Source of the DNA: Hyphomicrobiaceae bacterium
GTDB lineage: Bacteria > Pseudomonadota > Alphaproteobacteria > Rhizobiales > Devosiaceae
Assembly: GCA_020638065.1 (NCBI GenBank)
Contig: JACKJG010000002.1
Location: forward strand, 62,001-126,000
Direction of reading: 5' to 3'
DNA length: 64,000 bases
Shown: piece by piece, positions 23,483 to 32,670 of the stretch
Layout: each line of letters opens with the position of its first letter
Numbering within the stretch: the first letter of the stretch is position 1
The notes under the pieces: generated by a model
What the model saw: only the letters and a program-made list of their open reading frames with translations
What the model was told of the DNA's origin: nothing
Database searches by the model: none
Translations under genes and position numbers: made by a program

Positions 23483-24937
23483 CTAGATCAGCAGCGATGC
23501 CGGCAGGCGCACGTCAAAACGCGTACCCTTTTCCTGATCGACGAAGACGACCTCGCCGCCATGAGCCTCGGTCAGTTCGCGGGCAATGGCGAGCCCGAGG
23601 CCGGTACCTTCGGCGCGGGCCGAGCCTTCAAAGGCGACGAAGAGATTGTCGCGAGCGCGCGGCGGCAGGCCGGGGCCATTGTCGGAGACGGAGATGATCA
23701 GCCAGTCCTGATCCTCGGCAAATGAGAAGGTGACGGTCAGGTCGTCGCGCTTTTCGGTGAGCGGCTCGAGCGCTTCGCGCGCATTCTTGGCGAGGTTGGT
23801 GAAAACGCGCGCCATCTGGTCGGGATCGAGGCGCAGCATGATCTCGTCGGGAACCTGATTGTCGACCCGGATTTCGGGATGAGCGCGGAGGCCCGCTTCG
23901 AACTGCACCTCGTCGAGCAGCGCCCGCAGATCGACCGGCTGCGGTTTGGGCGGCACGGCGGATTCACGGCCGTACGAAAGGACGGACTGGGCAAAGCCGA
24001 TCGCGCGGTCGAGCGTGTGCACAAGGCGCGGCGCGAGCCTTTGCACATTGGGATCGTCAAGATTGGCCACCTGATCGGACAGCAATTGTGCGGAGGTCAG
24101 GGTGTTGCGCAGATCGTGATTGATCTTGGCCACGGCCAGCCCGAGATCGGCGAGATGGCGGCGCTGGCGCAACATGGCAAAAAGGTCGGTCTGCATGGCG
24201 GCCAGTTCGCGCTCCGTCATGCCGATTTCGTCCTTGCGGTGGGACGGCACGATGATCAGCGAGGCGTTTTCCGGCTCCTTGCGGTAGGCGAGGATGGCGT
24301 CGGTCATGCGCTTGATGGGACGGATCAGGTCGCGATTGATGAAGAAGAACAGAACCGCCGCGGTCAGAATGGCGATGGTCAGCGACAGAAGAAAAATGTT
24401 GCGGGCATAGGTGATCAGTTCAGCGCGCAGCGGTGCCTCGGACATGATGACTTCAATGACCTGGCCATCCTCGTCGGCAGGAGCGGTCACGTCGGTCTCA
24501 TCAATATTGGCCGGCCCGATAATGCGCAGCATCCGATCCGAGCCATTGAACAAGGTATCAAGCCCGCCGGTCATCAGATAGAACGGATCACGGCGGCGGA
24601 CATCGGCGGTAATGGCCGCATGCGGCATGGGTTCGTCCGAACGCTCGATCAATTGCGAACGGGCCGGAGAGCGCAAGGCGATGGCGCTGGCACCGGCGGT
24701 CGACAACAAATTGTCGGCCAGTTCGGCGGGAATGGCCATGTCTGCCGGAACGGCGTCGATCACCCTGAGCGCCACCGCGGCAATATCGAGCCTGTTGTTG
24801 AGCCAGTTGGCGCGGGCATTGGCGAGCGACGGCAGGAAGATCACGACCTCGAGCGCCAGGATGACGAGCACGATCATGGCGATCAGGCGCGTGGACAGGC
24901 CGGAAAATAGGGGCGGTCTTGCGTTGATCTCAGCCAT
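23483..24937 (-). CDS. Membrane sensor histidine kinase (orphan)
   Basis: This 484-aa protein has a first membrane helix at residues about 17-38, an approximately 140-residue periplasmic sensor region, and a second helix at about 180-200. A HAMP-like linker follows, then HisKA with H274 in KINHDLRNTLTSAQ. The ATPase domain shows N-box NLAKNAREAL, DNGPGLPP and GTGLGLAIARELTEAHGG. It autophosphorylates and should pass phosphate to a response regulator, but none is encoded next to it in the window. The NHDLRN form of the H-box is common in alphaproteobacterial kinases of this type. The signal is unknown. Confidence 0.9.
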   Translation of the reverse strand: MAEINARPPLFSGLSTRLIAMIVLVILALEVVIFLPSLANARANWLNNRLDIAAVALRVIDAVPADMAIPAELADNLLSTAGASAIALRSPARSQLIERSDEPMPHAAITADVRRRDPFYLMTGGLDTLFNGSDRMLRIIGPANIDETDVTAPADEDGQVIEVIMSEAPLRAELITYARNIFLLSLTIAILTAAVLFFFINRDLIRPIKRMTDAILAYRKEPENASLIIVPSHRKDEIGMTERELAAMQTDLFAMLRQRRHLADLGLAVAKINHDLRNTLTSAQLLSDQVANLDDPNVQRLAPRLVHTLDRAIGFAQSVLSYGRESAVPPKPQPVDLRALLDEVQFEAGLRAHPEIRVDNQVPDEIMLRLDPDQMARVFTNLAKNAREALEPLTEKRDDLTVTFSFAEDQDWLIISVSDNGPGLPPRARDNLFVAFEGSARAEGTGLGLAIARELTEAHGGEVVFVDQEKGTRFDVRLPASLLI

Positions 24938-24964
24938 GACGCATGGCTTACATGGAATGAAATA

Positions 24965-26389
24965 TCAGGGCAACAAGCGCGCGAAGCGGCGGAGGCGCGC
25001 CAACCAGGGATTGGAAAGCTGGTCGCGGTAGAATTCGACCCCTGCCCGTTTGACCAGTTCGGTCAGCGTGGGGTACGGCGCGACGAATCTGGTCAGGCTC
25101 GATGCCTTGAGATTGTTGGCGATGGCGTAGGCGAAAAGCGAGATGATCTCGCCCGCCTGCAGGCCCGCAACAGAGGCCCCGAGGATGCGTCCATTTCTGG
25201 CGAAGATCACCTTGAGCATGCCCTCGGTGCGGTGTTCGGCGCGGGCGCGGTCGTTTTCGGCATAGGACACGCGAACGATGCGGAACCTGTCGCCGAATTT
25301 CTGGCGCGCCGAGTCTTCCGTGTGGCCCACATGGGCCAGTTCCGGGTCGGTATAGGTCGCCCAGGGAATGATGCTGGTGTTCACGCTGACCGGCAGACCG
25401 AAGAGCGCATTGCGGACCACCAGACCGGCCTGGTAGCCGGCCATGTGGGTGAATTGCAGCGACCCGGTGACATCGCCAATGGCGTAGACCTTGCGGTTGG
25501 AGGTGCGCAGGCCCTTGTTAACGCGGACCGCGTTGCGCTCGGTCTTAATGCCTGCGGCGTCCAGACCCAATTCATCCAGATTCGGTTTGCGACCGGCGGC
25601 GACCAGAAGGTGCGTTCCTGTGATGACTTCGGGTTCGCCGTCGCGTTCGATTGTAATGGCGATCGATTGCCCTGCCTGTGCGACCGACTTGACCGCAACG
25701 CCGTCGAGAATATTCACCCCCTCGGCTTCGATCTTGCGGCGAACGATCGCGACGAGTTCCGGGTCGTCCTTGGCGAGAGGTTTGGCCATGTCGATGATTG
25801 TGACGTCGGACCCCAGCCGCCGGTGCGCCTGGGCCAATTCCATACCGATGGGACCAGCGCCAATGACCAGCAGATGGCCAGGCTTGCGGGTCTGTTTGAA
25901 GATGGTCTCGTTGGTAAAATAGGGAACGTCTTTCAGCCCCTCGATCGGCGGCACTGCAGGGCGCGACCCGGTAGCAATAACGAAGCGGCGGGCCTTGATC
26001 TGGTACTCGCCGGCGGTGACGGTATTCCGGTCAGTGAAGGTGCCGCGTTCCTGAATGACGGTCACGCCCAGGCCCTCAAATCGCTCCACGGAATCGTGCG
26101 GCGCGATGGAATCGATGACGCCCTGCACGTGTTCGTGGATGCGGCCGAAGTTGACCCTCAGGCTCTCCGTCGCGACCCCGAACATCTGGGTGTGCACGAT
26201 CGTGTGGGCCCGTTTGGCCGAAGCAATGAACGCCTTGGAGGGCACGCAGCCATAATTGAGGCAATCCCCCCCCATTTGCGCAGCCTCGATGAGAACCACC
26301 GAGGCGCCCAGCTGGGCTGCGGCGGCGGCCACAGTCAGCCCGCCGGAGCCTGCGCCGATGACACAAATGTCGGGGGTCAGCGTTTCCAC
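24965..26389 (-). CDS. Mercuric-reductase-like FAD/NAD(P) disulfide oxidoreductase
   Basis: This 474-aa flavoenzyme of the pyridine nucleotide-disulfide family has FAD motif VIGAGSGGLTVAAAAAQLG at the N-terminus, redox pair C43/C48 in GGDCLNYGCVPSKA, NAD-binding VIGAGPIGMELAQAHRRLGS and a C-terminal dimerisation domain. It resembles the MerA/dihydrolipoamide dehydrogenase branch but has no HMA domain and no C-terminal Cys pair, so mercury reduction is unlikely. The start is GTG (26387-26389). The next gene upstream on the same strand is a TVP38/TMEM64 membrane protein 24 bp away; this pairing is common in proteobacteria and its joint role is unclear. Confidence 0.88.
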   Translation of the reverse strand: METLTPDICVIGAGSGGLTVAAAAAQLGASVVLIEAAQMGGDCLNYGCVPSKAFIASAKRAHTIVHTQMFGVATESLRVNFGRIHEHVQGVIDSIAPHDSVERFEGLGVTVIQERGTFTDRNTVTAGEYQIKARRFVIATGSRPAVPPIEGLKDVPYFTNETIFKQTRKPGHLLVIGAGPIGMELAQAHRRLGSDVTIIDMAKPLAKDDPELVAIVRRKIEAEGVNILDGVAVKSVAQAGQSIAITIERDGEPEVITGTHLLVAAGRKPNLDELGLDAAGIKTERNAVRVNKGLRTSNRKVYAIGDVTGSLQFTHMAGYQAGLVVRNALFGLPVSVNTSIIPWATYTDPELAHVGHTEDSARQKFGDRFRIVRVSYAENDRARAEHRTEGMLKVIFARNGRILGASVAGLQAGEIISLFAYAIANNLKASSLTRFVAPYPTLTELVKRAGVEFYRDQLSNPWLARLRRFARLLP

Positions 26390-26413
26390 TTTGATCGCGT
26401 CCAGTTCTGAATA

Positions 26414-27187
26414 TTAGTGGCCCGCTTTACCCGCTTCGGTTCGCCCGCGCCACCATTTCAGCACGACGGGCAACAAAGAAACCAGAGCCAGAAGCGAGAT
26501 CGCGATCAGGGTTTCGGGGCGGACCAGATCGGACGGGCTGAGCGGTTCCCCGCAAGGCGGCACATTCGCTGCGCAAGCCTCGGCGCGTTCGGCAACAATG
26601 GCGCGCAGACCCTCACCCGCCGACACGTAGGCGATCGTGCCGGGAATGATCCCGAGTGCGGTGGTCCACGCATAGGTGAAGAACGGAACGTTGAGCAGGC
26701 CCGGCAGCGCGTTGAGCAAAACGAACGGCGCGACCGGGGTCAGGCGCAGAAACAGGAGGTAGCTTGCGGCATTGCGGCGGAAGCCCTCGGCCATTTCGTT
26801 GAGCCAGCGTCCGGCGCGGGCTTTGAAGAAGTCGGCCAGAAGCGTGCGTGCCGCCCAATACAGCAGGCAGGCGCCGAGGGTTGCACTGATAATGACCAGA
26901 ATTGACCCGTTCACCCAGCCAAAGACGACGCCAAATCCGACGGTAATGATCCATGCGGCCGGGAAAGCGACCGCAACCGCCACAACATAGAGCACCCCTG
27001 CGGCCAGATAGGCCAGCACCGGATTTGCATCCACATAGGCGGTGATGGCCGCGTAATTGACCGCAAGGCTGTCAATGGAAATCTGACTATTAAGGCCGGA
27101 TCCGAAAAACAGCGCGATGGCCAACGCAATGAGTGCGATTGGCCAATATCGGGTCCAGTTGCGTTTTTCGGTCATTGCGATCTGCAT
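26414..27187 (-). CDS. TVP38/TMEM64 (DedA-like) membrane protein
   Basis: This 257-aa integral membrane protein has about six hydrophobic helices. The VTT core is visible as VAFPAAWIITVGFGVVFGWV, then LLFLRLTPVAPFVLLNALPG and TFAYVSAG-like sequence, the conserved substrate-channel blocks of TVP38/DedA proteins (suspected lipid scramblases or transporters). The ATG at 27187 is preferred because GAAAGG lies five bases upstream; the open frame extends further without a good site. It forms a two-gene unit with the flavin oxidoreductase. Confidence 0.88.
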   Translation of the reverse strand: MQIAMTEKRNWTRYWPIALIALAIALFFGSGLNSQISIDSLAVNYAAITAYVDANPVLAYLAAGVLYVVAVAVAFPAAWIITVGFGVVFGWVNGSILVIISATLGACLLYWAARTLLADFFKARAGRWLNEMAEGFRRNAASYLLFLRLTPVAPFVLLNALPGLLNVPFFTYAWTTALGIIPGTIAYVSAGEGLRAIVAERAEACAANVPPCGEPLSPSDLVRPETLIAISLLALVSLLPVVLKWWRGRTEAGKAGH

Positions 27188-27355
27188 TGCAGCCTTTCGG
27201 GGTTCGGGCAAGCCATTTGGGATGTTGCGCATTCCTCTAGCGCGGCAAAGCCGGTTTGGGACCCCCTTCTCACCAGCATGTGAGGGCAAGTGATGGAGAG
27301 CGCGGAGCGCGTGAAGACCGCGTGAACAACCCGCTTCTGTGGGACGTTTGCAAGA

Positions 27356-27384
27356 TTGACTTGCGCAGCACTTTTCCCTATAGG
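27356..27384 (+). promoter_or_regulatory. Sigma-70-like promoter of rpmH-rnpA
   Basis: TTGACT (27356-27361) and TATAGG (27379-27384) are separated by 17 bp, a near-consensus housekeeping promoter about 100 bp upstream of rpmH. Nothing else transcribed rightwards lies between. Confidence 0.75.
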
Positions 27385-27486
27385 TCCGCCCGAGTTTGCT
27401 GACCTTCTTGTCCCATGGACGATGCGTCAGCGTGCAATTGCCCGAATTGATGCAGAGGAATTGCGCCCGGCGCGCAATGTGGACTT

Positions 27487-27621
27487 ATGAAACGGACTTT
27501 TCAGCCCTCCCAGCTTGTGCGCACCCGCCGGCATGGCTTTCGCGCACGCATGGCGACCAAAAGCGGCCGCCAGATTCTGAATGCACGCCGCAATCGCGGC
27601 CGCAAGCGTCTGTCCGCCTGA
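27487..27621 (+). CDS. rpmH: 50S ribosomal protein L34
   Basis: This 44-aa very basic protein begins MKRTFQPSQLVRTRRHGFRA and ends GRKRLSA, the unmistakable L34 sequence of the large ribosomal subunit. Alphaproteobacterial L34 is normally 44 aa, so it is complete. It is followed after 37 bp by rnpA, the classic order. Confidence 0.98.
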   Translation: MKRTFQPSQLVRTRRHGFRARMATKSGRQILNARRNRGRKRLSA

Positions 27622-27658
27622 TCGCTTGTAGCGCGGTGTAGCCAGCGGCCGGAGGCCG

Positions 27659-27997
27659 ATGCGGATGCGACAGCTCAGACAAAGAGCACAATTTGTACGA
27701 GCCGCCCGGGGCAGCAAGGCAAACGGGCGGTTTTTTGTGTTGCAGGCCGCAGCTTGCGTCGAGCCCGATGCGGGCATCGGCTACACGGTGACCAAGCGGG
27801 TCGGCAACGCGCCGGAGCGCAACCGGATCAAGCGCAGGTTGCGCGCCGCCGTCCGGCAAAGCACGGATTTGTTTCGTCCCAACACCGATTATGTGTTGAT
27901 CGGCCGCCGTCCGGCCCTATATGCGCAGTTTGACGAATTGCTGGAAGCCCTCGGACAGATGGTTCAGCGCCTCAATCCTGCAATCCCCACGCGATAG
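27659..27997 (+). CDS. rnpA: Ribonuclease P protein component
   Basis: This 112-aa basic protein supports the RNase P ribozyme in 5' maturation of tRNA. The signature RNRIKRRLRAAV is present at residues about 54-65, preceded by GYTVTKRVGNAPE. ATG at 27659 or 27665 could start it; I use the first. It lies between rpmH and yidC, 22 bp from the latter, with no yidD gene in between, which is a small departure from the commonest order. Confidence 0.95.
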   Translation: MRMRQLRQRAQFVRAARGSKANGRFFVLQAAACVEPDAGIGYTVTKRVGNAPERNRIKRRLRAAVRQSTDLFRPNTDYVLIGRRPALYAQFDELLEALGQMVQRLNPAIPTR

Positions 27998-28019
27998 ACC
28001 ACATATTCCGGAGAAATTC

Positions 28020-29864
28020 ATGTCGCCCGAACAACGCAATATGGTCATCGCCGTTGTCCTCAGCCTTCTGGTGGTGTTCGGGTGGCAATATTTCATCATG
28101 GGTCCGCAGCTGGAAAAGGCCCAACAGCAGGCCGCGCAGCAGCAACAGGCCAATTCCGATATTGCGCAGCCGCAAACAGACGCGGCGAACGCCGACGGCA
28201 CGAATGTGGTCACGCCCGACGCGGCTTCCAACACGTCCACATTCGACAGCCGGGACGCCGCGATCGCCGCATCGCCAGATCGGGTGAAAATCGAAACCTC
28301 GTCGATCACCGGCTCGATCAATCTGACGGGAGCGCGGCTCGATGATGTCTCGCTGAAAAAATACCACGAAGAGGTCGACCCCACGAGCCCGATCATTCAT
28401 CTGTTGCAGCCCGATGGTTCGCCGGATGGCTTTTATGTCGAAACCGGCTGGGTGCGCGCCGACGGCACCAGCGAGGGATTGCCCGACCAGAATTCACATT
28501 GGACCCAGGTGGACGGGTCGACCCTGACCGCCGGTTCGCCGGTTACGCTTGAATGGGACAATGGCGCCGGGCTGGTGTTCAAGCGCACTGTTTCGGTCGA
28601 TGACGATTATCTCTTCAGCTTCTCCGACAATGTTGAGAACAATACGGGCGGCGATGTCGCCCTTTTCCCCTACTCGCGAGTCGTAAGGCAGAATCTGCCG
28701 CACGATCTGGCCAACTTCTTCATTCTGCATGAAGGGCCGGTCGGCGTGATGGGCGGGTCGAACCTTGTCGAGAAGACTTATAAGGACCTCGACTCAGAGG
28801 GGACGATCCAGGCCGACGCGACCGGCGGCTGGCTCGGGTTTACCGACAAGTACTGGGCTGCGGTGATCATGCCCGAAGACGGCACCAACATCACCACACG
28901 TTTTGTGCACACGGCAACGCCGACCGGACCCGGCATCTACCGGGCCAACTTCATTGACCAGACGCCGGTGACCATTCCCGCTGGCGGATCAGCCGGCGCC
29001 ATCAGCTATTCCTTTGCCGGCGCCAAGGTCGAATCGATCATCGACGGCTATGAAAAGGAATATGGCTTCGACTCGTTCGAACTGATGATCGACTGGGGCT
29101 GGTTCCACTTCATCACCAAGCCGATGTTCTTCACGATCCGGTTCCTCTATTCGATCCTGGGGAATTTCGGGCTCGCCATTCTGAGCGTGACCCTGATCGT
29201 GAAGGCCATCTTCTTCCCGCTGGCCAACCGCTCCTATGCGTCGATGGCCAAGATGCGCAAGGTTCAGCCTGAACTCAAGGCGCTGCAGGAACGCTATGCG
29301 GACGACCGCGCCGAGCAGCAGAAGCAGATGATGGAGCTCTACAGCCGCGAGAAAATCAATCCGCTCTCAGGCTGCTGGCCGATCCTCATTCAGATCCCGG
29401 TCTTTTTCTCGCTCTACAAGGTGCTGTTCATCACCATCGAAATGCGCCACGCGCCGTTCTTTGGCTGGATCCACGACCTGGCGGCGAAAGACCCGACCAA
29501 CGTCTTCAATCTTTTCGGTCTCATTCCGTTCGATCCGACGGTCATCCCTGTCATTGGCGGGCTTTTGCATCTTGGCTTCTGGCCGCTGATCATGGGCATC
29601 ACCATGTGGGTGCAGATGCGGCTCAACCCGCAGCAAACCGACCCGACCCAGCAGATGATCTTCAACCTGATGCCGATCTTCTTCACCTTCATGCTCGGCT
29701 CGTTCCCGGCCGGCCTGGTGATCTACTGGGCGTGGAACAACACGCTCTCGGTCGCGCAACAATGGTACATTATGCGCCGAAACGGCGCCGAGGTTGATCT
29801 GTTCGGCAATATCCTGACGGCCCTTGGCCTTCGAAAGACCGCCGACCAGAAATCCGGAAAATAG
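28020..29864 (+). CDS. yidC: Membrane protein insertase YidC
   Basis: This 614-aa protein has an N-terminal membrane helix (MVIAVVLSLLVVFGWQYF), a large periplasmic beta domain (about 60-370) and the conserved insertase core with five C-terminal helices (FGLAILSVTLIVKAIFFPLA, GCWPILIQIPVFFSLYKVLF, LMPIFFTFMLGSFPAGLVIY). It inserts inner-membrane proteins alone or with SecYEG. The ATG at 28020 follows CCGGAGAAATTC; the longer upstream frame overlaps rnpA and is not conserved. The core segment has the conserved arginine-containing hydrophilic groove region. Confidence 0.97.
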   Translation: MSPEQRNMVIAVVLSLLVVFGWQYFIMGPQLEKAQQQAAQQQQANSDIAQPQTDAANADGTNVVTPDAASNTSTFDSRDAAIAASPDRVKIETSSITGSINLTGARLDDVSLKKYHEEVDPTSPIIHLLQPDGSPDGFYVETGWVRADGTSEGLPDQNSHWTQVDGSTLTAGSPVTLEWDNGAGLVFKRTVSVDDDYLFSFSDNVENNTGGDVALFPYSRVVRQNLPHDLANFFILHEGPVGVMGGSNLVEKTYKDLDSEGTIQADATGGWLGFTDKYWAAVIMPEDGTNITTRFVHTATPTGPGIYRANFIDQTPVTIPAGGSAGAISYSFAGAKVESIIDGYEKEYGFDSFELMIDWGWFHFITKPMFFTIRFLYSILGNFGLAILSVTLIVKAIFFPLANRSYASMAKMRKVQPELKALQERYADDRAEQQKQMMELYSREKINPLSGCWPILIQIPVFFSLYKVLFITIEMRHAPFFGWIHDLAAKDPTNVFNLFGLIPFDPTVIPVIGGLLHLGFWPLIMGITMWVQMRLNPQQTDPTQQMIFNLMPIFFTFMLGSFPAGLVIYWAWNNTLSVAQQWYIMRRNGAEVDLFGNILTALGLRKTADQKSGK

Positions 29865-29865
29865 C

Positions 29866-30510
29866 GTGACCGGCACGCCGGATTACTCCGAAGCGCAATT
29901 GGAAGCCGGGCGGTTATTGTTCGCCCGGCCTTTTGCTTTCGTGAAGGGCTGCGTGCGGGTCGACGATCTGCCGCCTGCCGACCGGACGGAAGTCGCCTTT
30001 GCCGGCCGGTCCAATGTCGGCAAATCCTCGCTCATCAACGCCCTGACCGGACGGGTCAATCTGGCACGCACCTCCAACACGCCGGGCCGCACGCAGGAAC
30101 TCAACATCTTCGACGCCGAGCTTGCGCCGTTCCGGATCGTCGACATGCCGGGATATGGGTTCGCGCAGGCACCCAAGCCCAAGGTGCAGGCCTGGACGCG
30201 GCTCATCCATTCCTATCTAACCGGCCGGCCCAATCTCAGGCGCGTCTATGTGCTGATCGACAGCCGACACGGGCTGAAGGCGCATGATCTGACCCTGATG
30301 AACGAACTGGATCAGGCAGCGGTCAGCTACCAGATCGTTCTGACCAAGTCCGATAAGCCGAGCGGCAAGGACCTGGCGCGGGTGATCGCAGCCACCGAGA
30401 TTGCCATTGCCAAACGCCCGGCGGCGCATCCGGCGCTTATCCTGACATCGTCGGAAAAGGGCGAAGGGATAGCGGAATTGCGCGCAGAAATCGCTGACCT
30501 GGTTGCCTGA
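29866..30510 (+). CDS. engB: Ribosome biogenesis GTP-binding protein EngB/YsxC
   Basis: This 214-aa GTPase needed for large-subunit assembly shows G1 GRSNVGKSSLINAL, G2 region TSNTPGRTQ, G3 DMPGYG, G4 TKSD and G5 TSSEKG. The GTG at 29866 is one base after the yidC stop, with GGAAAA upstream inside yidC, so the two genes are translationally linked. The yidC-engB order is typical of Rhizobiales. Confidence 0.96.
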   Translation: MTGTPDYSEAQLEAGRLLFARPFAFVKGCVRVDDLPPADRTEVAFAGRSNVGKSSLINALTGRVNLARTSNTPGRTQELNIFDAELAPFRIVDMPGYGFAQAPKPKVQAWTRLIHSYLTGRPNLRRVYVLIDSRHGLKAHDLTLMNELDQAAVSYQIVLTKSDKPSGKDLARVIAATEIAIAKRPAAHPALILTSSEKGEGIAELRAEIADLVA

Positions 30511-30543
30511 ACTCAGAACCCGATTGGCACGTGCTTAAGTCGT

Positions 30544-31260
30544 TCACGCGGCCTTGTGCAGATAGTCGGCGATCAATTGCCCCATCAGGTTGCGCTCCAG
30601 CGGTTCGTCAAGCGAACGCTCCAGCGCCACAACCTCTTCCTCCGAGAACGGATCGTTCAACCGCCAGCGGCAGAGAGCGCGGGCGTAGTCAGCGGCAAAT
30701 TCGGGGTGCGGCTGGATGGTGATGGTTGCGTTATTGTCATAGACCAGCCCGGCGATGGGCGTGAAGTCCGAGGCCAGGAAGGGCGTCGCGATCTTTGGCG
30801 GTACGATCACCTGGTCCTGATGGCTGGCGGCGAGCGCAATATCATGTGGCTCTTCGGGGAGACCCAGCGCTTCGCGGTCGACCACATAAACGTGGCGCCC
30901 GAGGCTCCAGCCCTTTTCCGACTTGACCACCGTGCCGCCCAGCGCGTCAGCAACAATCTGGTGACCAAAGCAGACGCCGAGCATGGGCAGTGCGCGATCA
31001 TAGGCCCTGCGCACGAATTGGCGCATCGGGTTCATCCAGTCCACCTGATCGTAAACGCCATAGGCCGAGCCTGAAATGATGACCGCATCGAGATCTGCCG
31101 GATCGGGTATCGGCTCACCCTCAATGACACGGACAGCGTCGAACGTTGTGTCGGCTTCAAAGGCGGGAGCCAGCAGATCCTGAAACTGGGTGGGATATTT
31201 GGGGTAGCGCCCCTGCATGGAGGCAGGCGTATGGCCTAGAAAGATGATCGTGAAATGCAT
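30544..31260 (-). CDS. Class I glutamine amidotransferase-like protein
   Basis: This 238-aa protein has the GATase1 fold: nucleophile C97 in LGVCFGHQIVADALGG and the H185/E187 pair in QPHPEF. It resembles GMP-synthase-like amidotransferases that act as stand-alone gamma-glutamyl hydrolases (for example PuuD-like or YfeJ-like proteins), but the substrate cannot be named. It is on the minus strand, breaking into the otherwise plus-strand yidC-engB-argB series, 33 bp from the engB stop. Confidence 0.88.
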   Translation of the reverse strand: MHFTIIFLGHTPASMQGRYPKYPTQFQDLLAPAFEADTTFDAVRVIEGEPIPDPADLDAVIISGSAYGVYDQVDWMNPMRQFVRRAYDRALPMLGVCFGHQIVADALGGTVVKSEKGWSLGRHVYVVDREALGLPEEPHDIALAASHQDQVIVPPKIATPFLASDFTPIAGLVYDNNATITIQPHPEFAADYARALCRWRLNDPFSEEEVVALERSLDEPLERNLMGQLIADYLHKAA

Positions 31261-31397
31261 GATGACCCGATTGGATTTGTTGCAGTCACATAACCGAGTC
31301 AGGCGGCAAGTTCAAAGGCGCTGGCGCTGAGATTGGCACAAGACATTTGTCGCACTTGGGGTTAGGAGAGGACAAATCCGGCGCAGCGGAGGAAATG

Positions 31398-32288
31398 ATG
31401 AACGAGAAAGACAAACTCAGCCACGATGCCGAAATCGTTGCCAACGCCCTGCCCTTCATGCAGCGCTACGAGGGCAAGACCGTGGTGGTCAAATATGGCG
31501 GGCACGCCATGGGAGATGCGACATTGGGCAAGGCCTTTGCCCGCGATATCGCACTTTTGAAGCAGTCGCGCGTTAATCCGGTCGTTGTGCATGGCGGCGG
31601 ACCGCAGATCGCCGGCATGCTGGAAAAGATGCAGATCGACACCCGCTTTGAGGCCGGGCTGCGCGTTACCGACGAAAAGACCGTCGAAATCGTCGAAATG
31701 GTGCTGGCCGGCTCGATCAACAAGCAGATCGTGGCGCTGATCAATGCTGAAGGCGAATGGGCCATCGGCTTGTGCGGCAAGGACGGCAATATGGTCTTCG
31801 CCGAAAAGGTCCATCGCACCGTGGTCGACCCGGACAGCAATATCGAGCGGGTGGTCGATCTCGGGTTTGTCGGCGAACCGGTGGAGGTTGACCGGACCCT
31901 TCTCGATCTTCTGGCGACTTCTGCCATGATCCCGGTGATCGCGCCGGTGGCCCCGGGCCGCGACGGGCATACCTACAATATCAATGCGGACACATTTGCC
32001 GGCGCTATTGCCGGCGCGCTTCAAGCAGAGCGCCTGTTGTTCCTGACCGATGTGCCCGGCGTTCTCGACAAGCAGGGCGAACTCATTCCCGAACTGACCG
32101 TCGCCGAGGCCAGGGCTCTGATCGCCGATGGCACCATTCACGGCGGCATGATCCCCAAGGTCGAAACCTGCATCGACGCACTCAACCGCGGTGTGAAAGG
32201 TGTGGTCATTCTCAACGGCAAGGTTCAGCACGCCGTAATGATCGAACTTTTCACCGATTATGGCGCGGGCACGCTGATCGTGAACTAG
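31398..32288 (+). CDS. argB: Acetylglutamate kinase
   Basis: This 296-aa enzyme is the second in arginine biosynthesis and phosphorylates N-acetylglutamate. Motifs are VVKYGGHAMGD (ATP loop), VVHGGGPQI and GFVGEP, then INADTFAGAIAGAL and GGMIPKVE for the amino-acid kinase fold. GGAGGA precedes two adjacent ATGs (31395 and 31398); the second has better spacing. The length matches the family. It continues the yidC-engB-argB order found in Rhizobiales. Confidence 0.97.
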   Translation: MNEKDKLSHDAEIVANALPFMQRYEGKTVVVKYGGHAMGDATLGKAFARDIALLKQSRVNPVVVHGGGPQIAGMLEKMQIDTRFEAGLRVTDEKTVEIVEMVLAGSINKQIVALINAEGEWAIGLCGKDGNMVFAEKVHRTVVDPDSNIERVVDLGFVGEPVEVDRTLLDLLATSAMIPVIAPVAPGRDGHTYNINADTFAGAIAGALQAERLLFLTDVPGVLDKQGELIPELTVAEARALIADGTIHGGMIPKVETCIDALNRGVKGVVILNGKVQHAVMIELFTDYGAGTLIVN

Positions 32289-32316
32289 GTTCCAGCCGTT
32301 CTTTCAGGACCTATGC

Positions 32317-32568
32317 TCAGCGTCCGGGAAAGAGAATTCTGTCGCTGGACGGATTGCCCAATCCCTGTTGAGACGGGCTACCGGCATGACGATGGTGAAC
32401 AAGCTCAGCATCGGTCAGACCCAGATCGCGCTGCAAATGGCCGGAAAGCGCGCGGACGTCACCAGATGTGCGCTCGGCCCGGCGGTGGCGAATGACGCGG
32501 CCGCGAACCGGAAGTGCCGCGAACGGCATAAGCGATGCCAATACCTCGATAATGGAAAAGCGTGTCAT
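32317..32568 (-). CDS. DUF1127-like small protein
   Basis: This 83-aa basic protein begins MTRFSIIEVLASLMPF and carries the DUF1127-type stretch RALSGHLQRDLGLTDAELVHHR. GGAGGGAAAA lies directly before the ATG, which is why I start here although the open frame extends far upstream as a shadow of the LysR gene. DUF1127 proteins of Alphaproteobacteria are small RNA-binding or phosphate/stress related factors. This one is divergent from a LysR regulator 102 bp away, a frequent arrangement, and is probably its target. The C-terminal part after HHR is not family-like. Confidence 0.75.
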   Translation of the reverse strand: MTRFSIIEVLASLMPFAALPVRGRVIRHRRAERTSGDVRALSGHLQRDLGLTDAELVHHRHAGSPSQQGLGNPSSDRILFPGR

Positions 32569-32670
32569 TTTTCCCTCCTGATGTCGATCAGGTTGTTTCC
32601 GACTACAAATATGGGCATTCAGGCGATTGAATTCCAATCGAATGTGAGCTACCTCCCATAAGGAGGACTT

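Noticed and set aside
32313..32495. 60-codon plus-strand ORF after argB
   Set aside because: It is opposite the DUF1127 gene and has no similarity.
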